From the NCBI GenBank assembly GCA_947253595.1, contig CAMXZR010000084.1, positions 1 to 6,578 on the forward strand: a stretch of 6,578 nt of DNA, given 5' to 3'. The DNA comes from an uncultured Olsenella sp. GTDB lineage: Bacteria > Actinomycetota > Coriobacteriia > Coriobacteriales > Atopobiaceae. Shown in pieces: positions 1 to 4,918 of this stretch (position 1 is the first letter of the stretch; each line of letters opens with the position of its first letter). A model generated the notes under the pieces. That model was not told the origin of the DNA, ran no database searches, and saw nothing but the letters and a program-made list of their open reading frames with translations. Position numbers and translations under genes: made by a program.

Positions 1-33
1 TACCACAGGGGCTCGGTGCTCCTCAGGGGCCAG

Positions 34-753
34 ATGATTCCCAATCGCACCACCACGAGCAGCCTGCTCGCGCCAGACGACCCGGTTGACTGGCTTCGCA
101 TGGACCCATGGCGTGTCATGCGCATCGAGGCGGAGTTCGTCGACGGCTTCGACGCCCTCGCCAAGCTCGGGCCGGCCGTGAGCGTCTTCGGATCGGCTCG
201 CACGCCGCGAAGGAGCTCCGGCTACGAGGCCGCGCTCACCATGGGACGCCTCCTCGCAGAACGGGGCGTGGCCGTCATAACGGGCGGCGGGCCGGGCGTG
301 ATGGAGGCGGCGAACCGCGGGTCGTCCGAGGCGGGTGGGACGTCCGTGGGGCTGGGCATAGAGCTTCCCCAGGAGCAGGGGATCAACCAGTGGGTCAACC
401 TCGGCATGAGCTTCAGGTACTTCTTCGTGAGGAAGACCATGTTCGTGAAGTACTCGCAGGGCGCCATCATCTGCCCGGGTGGCTTCGGGACCCTCGACGA
501 GGCCTTCGAGCTGCTCACCCTGGTGCAGACGCACAAGGTCGAGCGCACCCCCGTCGTCATGTTCGACCGCGAGTACTGGCGGGGACTCTTCGAGTGGCTC
601 AGGGGCACCGTCTCTGACTCCGGAAATATCTCGCCCCTCGACCCGTCCCTGGTCAGGCTCACCGACGATCCGGAGGAGGCGGTCGACATCGCCACGAGCA
701 CACTGCCCGGAAACGGACACGACGCGCCGAGAGGGGATGGCGGCGCGTCATAG
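34..753 (+). CDS. LOG-family protein (TIGR00730), probable nucleotide 5'-monophosphate phosphoribohydrolase
   Basis: Cytosolic Rossmann-fold protein of the LOG (Lonely Guy) family. Characterised members hydrolyse cytokinin riboside 5'-monophosphates, or more broadly nucleoside monophosphates, to free base and ribose 5-phosphate. Counting from the ATG at 34 it has 239 residues. Seen directly: GGGPGVMEAANRG around residue 90, the FFVRK segment near residue 130, and the family signature PGGFGTLDE at residues 148-156, where the Arg and Glu are the catalytic positions known for the family. The N-terminal extension with WRVMRIEAEFVDGFDAL is typical of the longer actinobacterial form. The start is uncertain: an in-frame GTG at 16 and the ATG at 34 each have an AGGGG four bases upstream, and the frame is open to the window edge. 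I prefer the ATG. The real substrate in this organism cannot be told from sequence. Confidence 0.9.
   Translation: MIPNRTTTSSLLAPDDPVDWLRMDPWRVMRIEAEFVDGFDALAKLGPAVSVFGSARTPRRSSGYEAALTMGRLLAERGVAVITGGGPGVMEAANRGSSEAGGTSVGLGIELPQEQGINQWVNLGMSFRYFFVRKTMFVKYSQGAIICPGGFGTLDEAFELLTLVQTHKVERTPVVMFDREYWRGLFEWLRGTVSDSGNISPLDPSLVRLTDDPEEAVDIATSTLPGNGHDAPRGDGGAS
721..749 (+). repeat. 9-bp inverted repeat at the 3' end of the LOG gene
   Basis: Left arm GACGCGCCG (721-729) and right arm CGGCGCGTC (741-749) are perfect reverse complements around an 11-base spacer. They occupy the last codons of the LOG gene, directly before its TAG. With the hairpin at 770-805 this makes two tandem GC-rich stems at the convergent gene junction. 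Neither is followed by a T run. It may help termination or protect the mRNA 3' end; that role is inferred. Confidence 0.5.
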
Positions 754-769
754 GGAGCCATCGCACGCG

Positions 770-805
770 AAGCCCCTCCCGGGCCTCGCGGCACGGGAGG
801 GGCTT
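770..805. terminator. Probable bidirectional hairpin terminator between convergent genes
   Basis: A perfect 12-bp stem, AAGCCCCTCCCG (770-781) with CGGGAGGGGCTT (794-805), closes a 12-base loop. It sits in the 76-bp gap between the LOG stop (753) and the CPBP stop (830), where transcription from both strands must end. There is no clear U tract on either side, so it is not a textbook intrinsic terminator; U-less hairpins are common in high-GC actinobacteria. Position and symmetry are the support. Confidence 0.65.
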
Positions 806-829
806 GCGATGCGGCCGTCTGGCTGCTGA

Positions 830-1690
830 CTATACGGCCTCGATGCCGTCGCGGCGGGAGGCGGCGGACTCCGAGCCGGAGTCCTTGCCCCCCATCATCC
901 TATACAGCACGTATGCGCTGGGGACGATCATGACCGCCGTGAACACGTTTGGGATCGGCCCGAGCGCCGCGAAGGCAGGGGTCGTCAGCAGCATGCTGAA
1001 GGAATTGTTCACGACGTGGATGAGGATGGGCCAGCGCAGGTCATGCGTCCTGTGATAGACGTAGGCCACGACAAGCCCCATGAGGCAGGTGTAGACGCTC
1101 TGCACGAAGATGCCATGCCAGATGCCAAAGACCACGGCGGAGACGACGATGGGGATCCAGGAGACCTTGGTGGCACGCTCGAGGCTTCCGCAGATGAGGC
1201 CGCGGAACAGGAGCTCCTCCATGATGGGGCCGACGACGCAGATGAGAAGCACCTGGAAGAAGATGATCCCGCCGTCAAAGGACTCGTTGCTCTTGGCCAG
1301 CATCTCCAGGCTCTCCCTGACGAATCCGATGCCAGAGAGGAAGGTCTCGGCGCCAGCCAGCCACAGGAACGACACTCCGCTGACTCCCAGGCCCAGGACC
1401 GCCGCAATCAGGAGGCCCTTGCCCCAGCCCAGCTCGATGACGGACCCCCTTTCGCCCTCGTCCCTTTTCCAACCCCTGTGGATGAGGAAATAGTAGAGGG
1501 CGCCAAACGCCAGGATTATGATGCCGTCAGCCACGCAATCGACGAGATTGAAGTCAAGGGCTGGGCCATTCTGCCCATATATGAGGGAAGGAAGCACGTA
1601 GATGACATCTACGAGCACAAAGAACAAGAGATACGATGCCACGGCAAGCGCCAGGTATCCCAGGGAACGCTTCGTCTTGGACATGGTCAT
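830..1690 (-). CDS. CPBP-family intramembrane metalloprotease (CAAX/Abi type)
   Basis: Integral membrane protein of 286 residues in the CPBP (CAAX protease and bacteriocin-processing, Abi) family, related to Rce1. The three family motifs are visible: EELLFRG with E158, E159 and R163; FGIWH with H192; and HVVNN with H225 and N229. These are the Glu/His/Asn residues expected to form the active site. Hydrophobic segments lie roughly at residues 11-38, 53-71, 91-113, 141-157, 179-212 and 220-280, so six to eight membrane spans are likely. On the minus strand an AGGAGGT lies at 1700-1694. It is 3 bases from the ATG at 1690 and 9 from a second ATG at 1684, so translation may begin at the third residue. 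The gene follows the TlpA-like gene by 25 bp and is probably co-transcribed with it. Known relatives act in bacteriocin self-immunity, peptide maturation or regulated proteolysis; the substrate here is unknown. Confidence 0.9.
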   Translation of the reverse strand: MTMSKTKRSLGYLALAVASYLLFFVLVDVIYVLPSLIYGQNGPALDFNLVDCVADGIIILAFGALYYFLIHRGWKRDEGERGSVIELGWGKGLLIAAVLGLGVSGVSFLWLAGAETFLSGIGFVRESLEMLAKSNESFDGGIIFFQVLLICVVGPIMEELLFRGLICGSLERATKVSWIPIVVSAVVFGIWHGIFVQSVYTCLMGLVVAYVYHRTHDLRWPILIHVVNNSFSMLLTTPAFAALGPIPNVFTAVMIVPSAYVLYRMMGGKDSGSESAASRRDGIEAV

Positions 1691-1715
1691 GGGACCTCCT
1701 CTCCGCTTGGACGAC

Positions 1716-2315
1716 CTAGGACTGGGCCTTCTCGAGGGCCTCGTTCACGCGCTGAAGCAGCTCGCTTCCCTCGAGCTTGTCCACGCTGCCCTGCATGGCC
1801 TCGCCGATGACCCTGCCGTCCTGGCCGACCAGGAAGGTCGTGGGGAAGGCCATGATGCCGTCGCCGACCTTCGCGCCCTCGGAGCTGGGGTCGACCGCGA
1901 GGTTGCTGTAGGTCACGCCCTGCTTGGAGAGGATGCCCTTCGCCTCCTTGGCGGCGCGCTCGCCCTCGGCGTTGACGCCCAGGACGCCCACGCCCTTGTC
2001 CTTGAGCTGCCTGCTGAGCTGCTCGAGGACGGGCATCTCGTTGACGCAGGCGGAGCACCCGTTGAACCAGTACGAGACGACGGTGACCTTGTTCTGCTTG
2101 AAGACGCCCTCGTCGACCGCCTTGCCGGTCGCGATGTCGGTCGCCTTGAAGCTGGGGAAGGCGTCGCCGTCCCTGAGGGACGTGCCTGATTGCGTCATCC
2201 CGCCGGAACCTGCGTCGGCCCCCGAGTTGGACATGCCCGCCGCGCCGCAGCCGGCCAGCCCTATGCTCAGTGCCACGCCCATTGCCGCCATAATTGCCTT
2301 GTGCCTGATCTGCAT
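1716..2315 (-). CDS. TlpA/ResA-like thioredoxin-fold lipoprotein
   Basis: Predicted extracytoplasmic thiol-disulfide oxidoreductase of 199 residues. The first 23 residues form a lipoprotein signal: basic MQIRHK, a hydrophobic stretch, then the lipobox LAGC with Cys23 as the lipidated residue. A Gly/Ser-rich linker to about residue 48 would tether the domain to the membrane. The redoxin fold follows: GDAFPSFKATD at 50-60, the active-site CSAC at Cys87-Cys90, and the cis-proline loop FPTTF with Pro158. CSAC differs from the CEPC or CGPC usual in ResA/TlpA. I chose the ATG at 2315 because it begins a clean signal peptide and has AAGGGA 7 bases upstream. An in-frame ATG at 2339 has its purine run only one base away, and the longest reading (from 2429) would bury the signal peptide. 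Likely roles are disulfide reduction in secreted proteins or cytochrome maturation, or peroxide handling. No CcdA/DsbD partner is in the window. Confidence 0.88.
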   Translation of the reverse strand: MQIRHKAIMAAMGVALSIGLAGCGAAGMSNSGADAGSGGMTQSGTSLRDGDAFPSFKATDIATGKAVDEGVFKQNKVTVVSYWFNGCSACVNEMPVLEQLSRQLKDKGVGVLGVNAEGERAAKEAKGILSKQGVTYSNLAVDPSSEGAKVGDGIMAFPTTFLVGQDGRVIGEAMQGSVDKLEGSELLQRVNEALEKAQS

Positions 2316-2400
2316 GCCATGTTCCCTTCGTCTTGCCATGCCCTTTTGGCTTGGATGTGCGTCTTTGACGCTCCGACGGGACCAGTACAGCAGGCGCTGT

Positions 2401-2417
2401 GTTAAGTCCCCGTTAAG
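2401..2417 (-). promoter_or_regulatory. Tandem GTTAAG (CTTAAC on minus) direct repeat with 11-bp period, putative regulator site
   Basis: GTTAAG occurs at 2401-2406 and again at 2412-2417, separated by TCCCC. On the minus strand this reads CTTAAC, five bases, CTTAAC, roughly 85-100 bases upstream of the TlpA-like start codon. Hexamers repeated at one helical turn are the usual layout of OmpR/PhoB-family response-regulator sites, for example TTAACA-type repeats of Bacillus PhoP. It lies where the -35 region would be for the weak extended -10 at 2389-2384. The repeat is directly seen; the regulator class is inferred. Confidence 0.4.
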
Positions 2418-2500
2418 CGCGCCCGACATCTCGGACCGCCATCGCCGGAAGGCCCCCGTGGTCGCCCGAGGAACAAGGGAATCCCCTCCCGCGCAGGCAG

Positions 2501-2548
2501 GAGGGCATGCGTGAGCGTATGGTCACATCCGAGCAAAGAGGGCATGCG
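2501..2548 (+). repeat. Paired 11-bp direct repeat GAGGGCATGCG upstream of the alcohol dehydrogenase
   Basis: GAGGGCATGCG occurs at 2501-2511 and identically at 2538-2548, start to start 37 bp. Each copy contains the palindromic core GCATGC. The second copy ends 5 bases before the candidate -10 at 2554, so it lies in the -35/-10 spacer, and the first lies around -60. This layout fits an operator pair for a transcription factor, but chance recurrence cannot be excluded from one window. Confidence 0.45.
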
Positions 2549-2553
2549 CAATG

Positions 2554-2559
2554 TAAAAT
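2554..2559 (+). promoter_or_regulatory. Candidate -10 element of the alcohol dehydrogenase promoter
   Basis: TAAAAT at 2554-2559 sits in a short A/T-rich island in otherwise GC-rich DNA. It would put the transcription start near 2566 and give a leader of about 69 bases before the ATG at 2635. No good TTGACA-like -35 is found 16-18 bp upstream, which would fit an activator-dependent promoter. The predicted start coincides with the in-frame ATG at 2566, so that ATG is unlikely to be translated. Confidence 0.5.
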
Positions 2560-2634
2560 AAAAGCATGGCTTCATGGGCGGACACGGGGTCCGCAGCGGG
2601 ACGCCTCGTCCCGACGCAGAGAAAGGATGGGTCC

Positions 2635-3693
2635 ATGAGAGGTTACGCAATGCTCAGCATCGGCAAGTCCGGTTGGATTGAGAAGGAGACGCCGAAGTGC
2701 GGCCCGCTCGACGCCATCGTCAAGCCGCTCGCCGTCGCCATCTGCACCTCCGACGTCCACACGCTGTGGGAGGGCGCCCTGGGCGACCGCCACGACATGA
2801 TCCTGGGCCATGAGGCCTCCGGAGAGATCGTCGAGGTCGGCTCCGAGGTCAAGGACTTCAAGCCCGGCGACCGCGTCCTCATTCCTGCCATCACCCCGGA
2901 CTGGAACTCCCTCGAGGCCCAGGCCGGCTACTCCATGCACTCGGGCGGCATGCTCGCAGGGTGGAAGTTCTCCAACTTCAAGGACGGCGTCTTCGGCGAG
3001 TACTTCCACGTCAACGACGCGGACGGCAACCTTGCACTCCTTCCCGAGGAGATCGACCCCGCCGACGCGTGCATCCTCTCTGACATGGTTCCCACCGGCT
3101 TCCACGCGGTCGAGCTGGCCGACGTGCAGTTTGGTGACTCCGTGCTGGTCATCGGCATCGGTCCCGTGGGCCTCATGAGCGTTGCCGGCGCGGCGCTGCG
3201 TGGGGCCTCCCGCATCATCGCCGTTGGCACCCGCCAGGTCTGCGTCGACGCCGCCAAGGGCTATGGTGCCACCGACTTCGTGAGCTACAAGAGCGGCCCC
3301 ATCGCCGACCAGGTCCTCGAGATGACCGGCGGCAAGGGCGTCGACCGCGTGTGCATCGCTGGCGGCACCGTCGAGACCTTCGAACAGGCCATCAAGGCGC
3401 TCAAGCCCGGCGGCAAGATCGGCAACGTCAACTATCTGGGCTCCGGGGACTACATCAACATCCCGCGCGTCGAGTGGGGCGTCGGCATGGGCCACAAGGA
3501 CATCCGCGGCGGCCTCATGCCCGGCGGGCGCCTGCGCATGGAGAAGCTCTCCAGTCTCGTCACCGCAGGCAAGCTCGACCTGCACCCCGAGGTCACGCAC
3601 GTGTTCCATGGGTGGGACCACCTCGAGGAGGCGCTGTTCCTCATGAGGGACAAGCCCGCCGACCTCATCAAGCCCGTCGTCGTCATAGACTAG
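2635..3693 (+). CDS. adh: NADP-dependent secondary alcohol dehydrogenase (isopropanol dehydrogenase), zinc-binding MDR family
   Basis: Cytosolic enzyme that interconverts secondary alcohols and ketones (such as isopropanol/acetone or 2-butanol/butanone), and aldehydes more slowly, with NADP(H). The 352-residue length equals that of the T. brockii and C. beijerinckii enzymes, and long stretches match them from memory: MLSIGK at the N-terminus, LGHEASGEIVEVGSEVKDF, AITPDW, HSGGMLAGWKFSN and LIKPVV at the C-terminus. The catalytic zinc residues fall at the family numbering: Cys37, His59, Glu60 and Asp150. The NADP-selecting set is Gly198, Thr199 (Ser in the reference enzymes), Arg200 and Tyr218. 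The nucleotide loop is GIGPVG at 174-179. As in these tetrameric enzymes, the cysteine cluster for a structural zinc is absent. The start at 2635 is fixed by AAAGGA 7 bases upstream and by agreement with relatives. Codon use is much more biased than in the neighbours (9 of 12 Arg codons are CGC), suggesting high expression. It appears to be transcribed alone. Confidence 0.95.
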   Translation: MRGYAMLSIGKSGWIEKETPKCGPLDAIVKPLAVAICTSDVHTLWEGALGDRHDMILGHEASGEIVEVGSEVKDFKPGDRVLIPAITPDWNSLEAQAGYSMHSGGMLAGWKFSNFKDGVFGEYFHVNDADGNLALLPEEIDPADACILSDMVPTGFHAVELADVQFGDSVLVIGIGPVGLMSVAGAALRGASRIIAVGTRQVCVDAAKGYGATDFVSYKSGPIADQVLEMTGGKGVDRVCIAGGTVETFEQAIKALKPGGKIGNVNYLGSGDYINIPRVEWGVGMGHKDIRGGLMPGGRLRMEKLSSLVTAGKLDLHPEVTHVFHGWDHLEEALFLMRDKPADLIKPVVVID

Positions 3694-3712
3694 CCCGGCA
3701 CCGGGTCACTCC

Positions 3713-3757
3713 GTGGGGCCGTTGCCTGTGCGACGGCCCCATATTTTCTTCTCTTTG
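3713..3757 (+). terminator. Rho-independent terminator after the alcohol dehydrogenase
   Basis: Stem TGGGGCCGT (3714-3722) pairs perfectly with ACGGCCCCA (3733-3741) around a 10-base loop and is followed by the T-rich TATTTTCTTCTCTTT (3742-3756). A G-U pair can extend the base. It lies 20 bp after the stop codon and separates the dehydrogenase from the CobW-like gene. A second, small hairpin, CCCG/CGGG (3694-3705), precedes it. Confidence 0.88.
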
Positions 3758-3788
3758 TCCACTCCCTTCGCCCATCGGGAGGTCATCA

Positions 3789-4766
3789 GTGAGGGTACTG
3801 GTCATATCGGGGTTCCTCGGTGCAGGAAAGACCACGCTCATACGAGAGCTCGCCCAAAGGACCGGCCGGGACTTCGTGGTGTACGAGAACGAGTACGGTC
3901 AGGCGGACGTGGACGCCAAGGAGCTTCGCGCGGGGTCGTCTCTCGAGGTGTGGGAGTCCACCGAAAACTGCATCTGCTGCTCCGGAAAGCAGGACTTCGC
4001 CAGCTCCGTCCTCACGATCTCCAACACGCTCGACCCCGACTACCTGGTGGTGGAGCCGACAGGCGTGGCCAGGCTCTCCAACGTCACGGACAACGTACGG
4101 ACGGTGGGCTACGAGCGCATAGCGCTGCTGCCCTCCCTGTGCGTCGTCGACGCGAGGTCCTGGCGCTCGCAGAGGGAGAGGAACTCGGAAATCTTCGACG
4201 ACCAGGTCTCCAGCGCGGCGACGATCGTCATCTCGAAAGTCGGGGACGCGGGCCTGGACGAGGGGGACCCGGAGGCAGCAGCGCTCCTCTCGCTCGTCAG
4301 GCGCCTGAACCCTGTGGCCAGGGTCGAGTCGAGGCCCTATGCGCGAATCCCGGACGACTGGTGGGAAGGCCTTCTGGACGGTGGGGACGAGGCGGAGGCG
4401 CGGGTGGCCGACGGGACAAGGCGGAACCACGGGCACCCGACGCCAGAGGATGACGGACTCGAGACCATCTCGCTCGCGCACGCCGAGCTTGCCTCCCCCG
4501 CCCACCTCGCCTGGCTGCTCGACGCCATGAGCGCCGGCGTGTTTGGCAGGCTCGCGCGCGCGAAGGGGTCGATCCTCTGCGGAGGGCAGTGGCTACGCTT
4601 CGACATGGTCGAGCGAGAGTGGGCGATGACGGGCTGCGAGCCGGTGGACGACCCTGCCTGCGTGTTCATCGGCTCTGGCCTGCGGCGCATGTGGCTGAGG
4701 GAGGCCTTCGTCCCGGCCCTCTGGCGGGACGTGGCAGAGATCCGCCACGAACACCACCACGGCTGA
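3789..4766 (+). CDS. CobW/G3E-family P-loop GTPase, putative metallochaperone
   Basis: Soluble nucleotide-binding protein of 325 residues in the CobW/YjiA/HypB/UreG (G3E) class, whose members use GTP to deliver metal ions to target proteins. Seen directly: Walker A GFLGAGKTT at residues 8-16; ENEYGQADVD at 33-42 (the switch I-like stretch); the metal-binding CICC at 61-64; EPTG at 88-91 (Walker B-like, usually ETTG); and a C-terminal domain with WLRFDMVEREW typical of CobW_C. The tail EIRHEHHHG and the linker NHGHPTPEDD add possible metal ligands. The usual guanine-specificity NKxD is degenerate: the equivalent stretch is SKVGD at 148-152. The GTG start at 3789 is set by GGGAGG 6 bases upstream and by the Walker A beginning at residue 8. 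Longer readings would run back through the terminator into the dehydrogenase. I see no strong promoter in the 95-bp gap. The metal and client are unknown; zinc is plausible for the family. Confidence 0.9.
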   Translation: MRVLVISGFLGAGKTTLIRELAQRTGRDFVVYENEYGQADVDAKELRAGSSLEVWESTENCICCSGKQDFASSVLTISNTLDPDYLVVEPTGVARLSNVTDNVRTVGYERIALLPSLCVVDARSWRSQRERNSEIFDDQVSSAATIVISKVGDAGLDEGDPEAAALLSLVRRLNPVARVESRPYARIPDDWWEGLLDGGDEAEARVADGTRRNHGHPTPEDDGLETISLAHAELASPAHLAWLLDAMSAGVFGRLARAKGSILCGGQWLRFDMVEREWAMTGCEPVDDPACVFIGSGLRRMWLREAFVPALWRDVAEIRHEHHHG

Positions 4767-4829
4767 CCTCGCCGGACGCCCGCCGCTCGCCACGCCGAGC
4801 ACGCGCATGCCGCATCCACGCCCACCGTA

Positions 4830-4835
4830 TATACT
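4830..4835 (+). promoter_or_regulatory. Candidate -10 element of the galE promoter
   Basis: TATACT matches the sigma-70-type TATAAT at five of six positions and lies in the only A/T-rich patch (GTATATACTTTGTGAGA) of the 152-bp gap between the CobW-like gene and galE. The start of transcription would be near 4842, giving a leader of about 77 bases. No good -35 is visible 16-18 bp upstream. Confidence 0.55.
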
Positions 4836-4846
4836 TTGTGAGATGA

Positions 4847-4858
4847 CCCTCGCGAGGG
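4847..4858. promoter_or_regulatory. Perfect 12-bp palindrome just downstream of the galE -10, possible operator
   Basis: CCCTCGCGAGGG is its own reverse complement and begins 11 bases after the end of the candidate -10, so it would cover about +5 to +16 of the transcript. That is a typical place for a repressor site. As RNA it could only form a poor hairpin because there is no loop, which favours a DNA-level site over a terminator. The function is inferred. Confidence 0.4.
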
Positions 4859-4918
4859 ACGTCCTTGCATGCACGCGCGCAGCACGCCCCTGCCAGCCAA
4901 CCGTCTTGGAGGAACGCA

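Larger units (their letters stand above)
2316..2634. other. Divergent intergenic region between the TlpA-like gene and the alcohol dehydrogenase gene
   Basis: These 319 bases contain no convincing gene; in-frame upstream extensions of both neighbours lack ribosome binding sites or good starts. The TlpA side carries a tandem GTTAAG pair (2401-2417) and a possible minus-strand extended -10, TGTACT (2389-2384), preceded by TGC. The dehydrogenase side carries an 11-bp direct repeat (2501-2511 and 2538-2548), an A/T-rich -10 candidate (2554-2559) and the ribosome binding site AAAGGA (2622-2627). A weak 6-bp hairpin, CCCTCC/GGAGGG (2484-2489 and 2500-2505), lies between them. Roughly 2418-2480 shows nothing I can interpret. 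Confidence 0.7.

Noticed and set aside
1016..1810. 264-codon plus-strand frame opposite the CPBP protease gene
   Set aside because: Acidic, low-complexity translation without motifs, opposite a gene with all three CPBP motifs; treated as a shadow.
2316..2429. Longer N-terminus for the TlpA-like protein
   Set aside because: It would place 38 polar residues before the lipoprotein signal peptide and overlap the putative regulatory repeat; the ATG at 2315 has its own well-spaced AAGGGA.
2566..2634. Earlier ATG start (2566) for the alcohol dehydrogenase
   Set aside because: No ribosome binding site, it coincides with the predicted transcription start, and it would add 23 residues not present in the 352-residue relatives.
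2572..3621. 349-codon open frame on the minus strand opposite the alcohol dehydrogenase
   Set aside because: Antisense shadow of a strongly codon-biased gene; the translation is a repetitive Val/Asp/Ala/Gly mixture without recognisable domains.
3351..3788. Upstream extension of the CobW-like reading frame into the dehydrogenase gene
   Set aside because: The extended N-terminus is Arg/His-rich out-of-frame sequence and crosses the intrinsic terminator; the GTG at 3789 has an excellent ribosome binding site directly before the Walker A strand.
4769..4800. Possible terminator after the CobW-like gene (GCTCG/CGAGC around 4786-4800)
   Set aside because: Only a 5-bp stem with no T tract; too weak to call.
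2501..4872. Recurring GCATGC (2505, 2542, 4805, 4867) as a genome-wide regulatory motif
   Set aside because: The hexamer also occurs inside coding sequence (about 990 and 2947) and is expected by chance at this composition; only the longer 11-bp repeat was kept.
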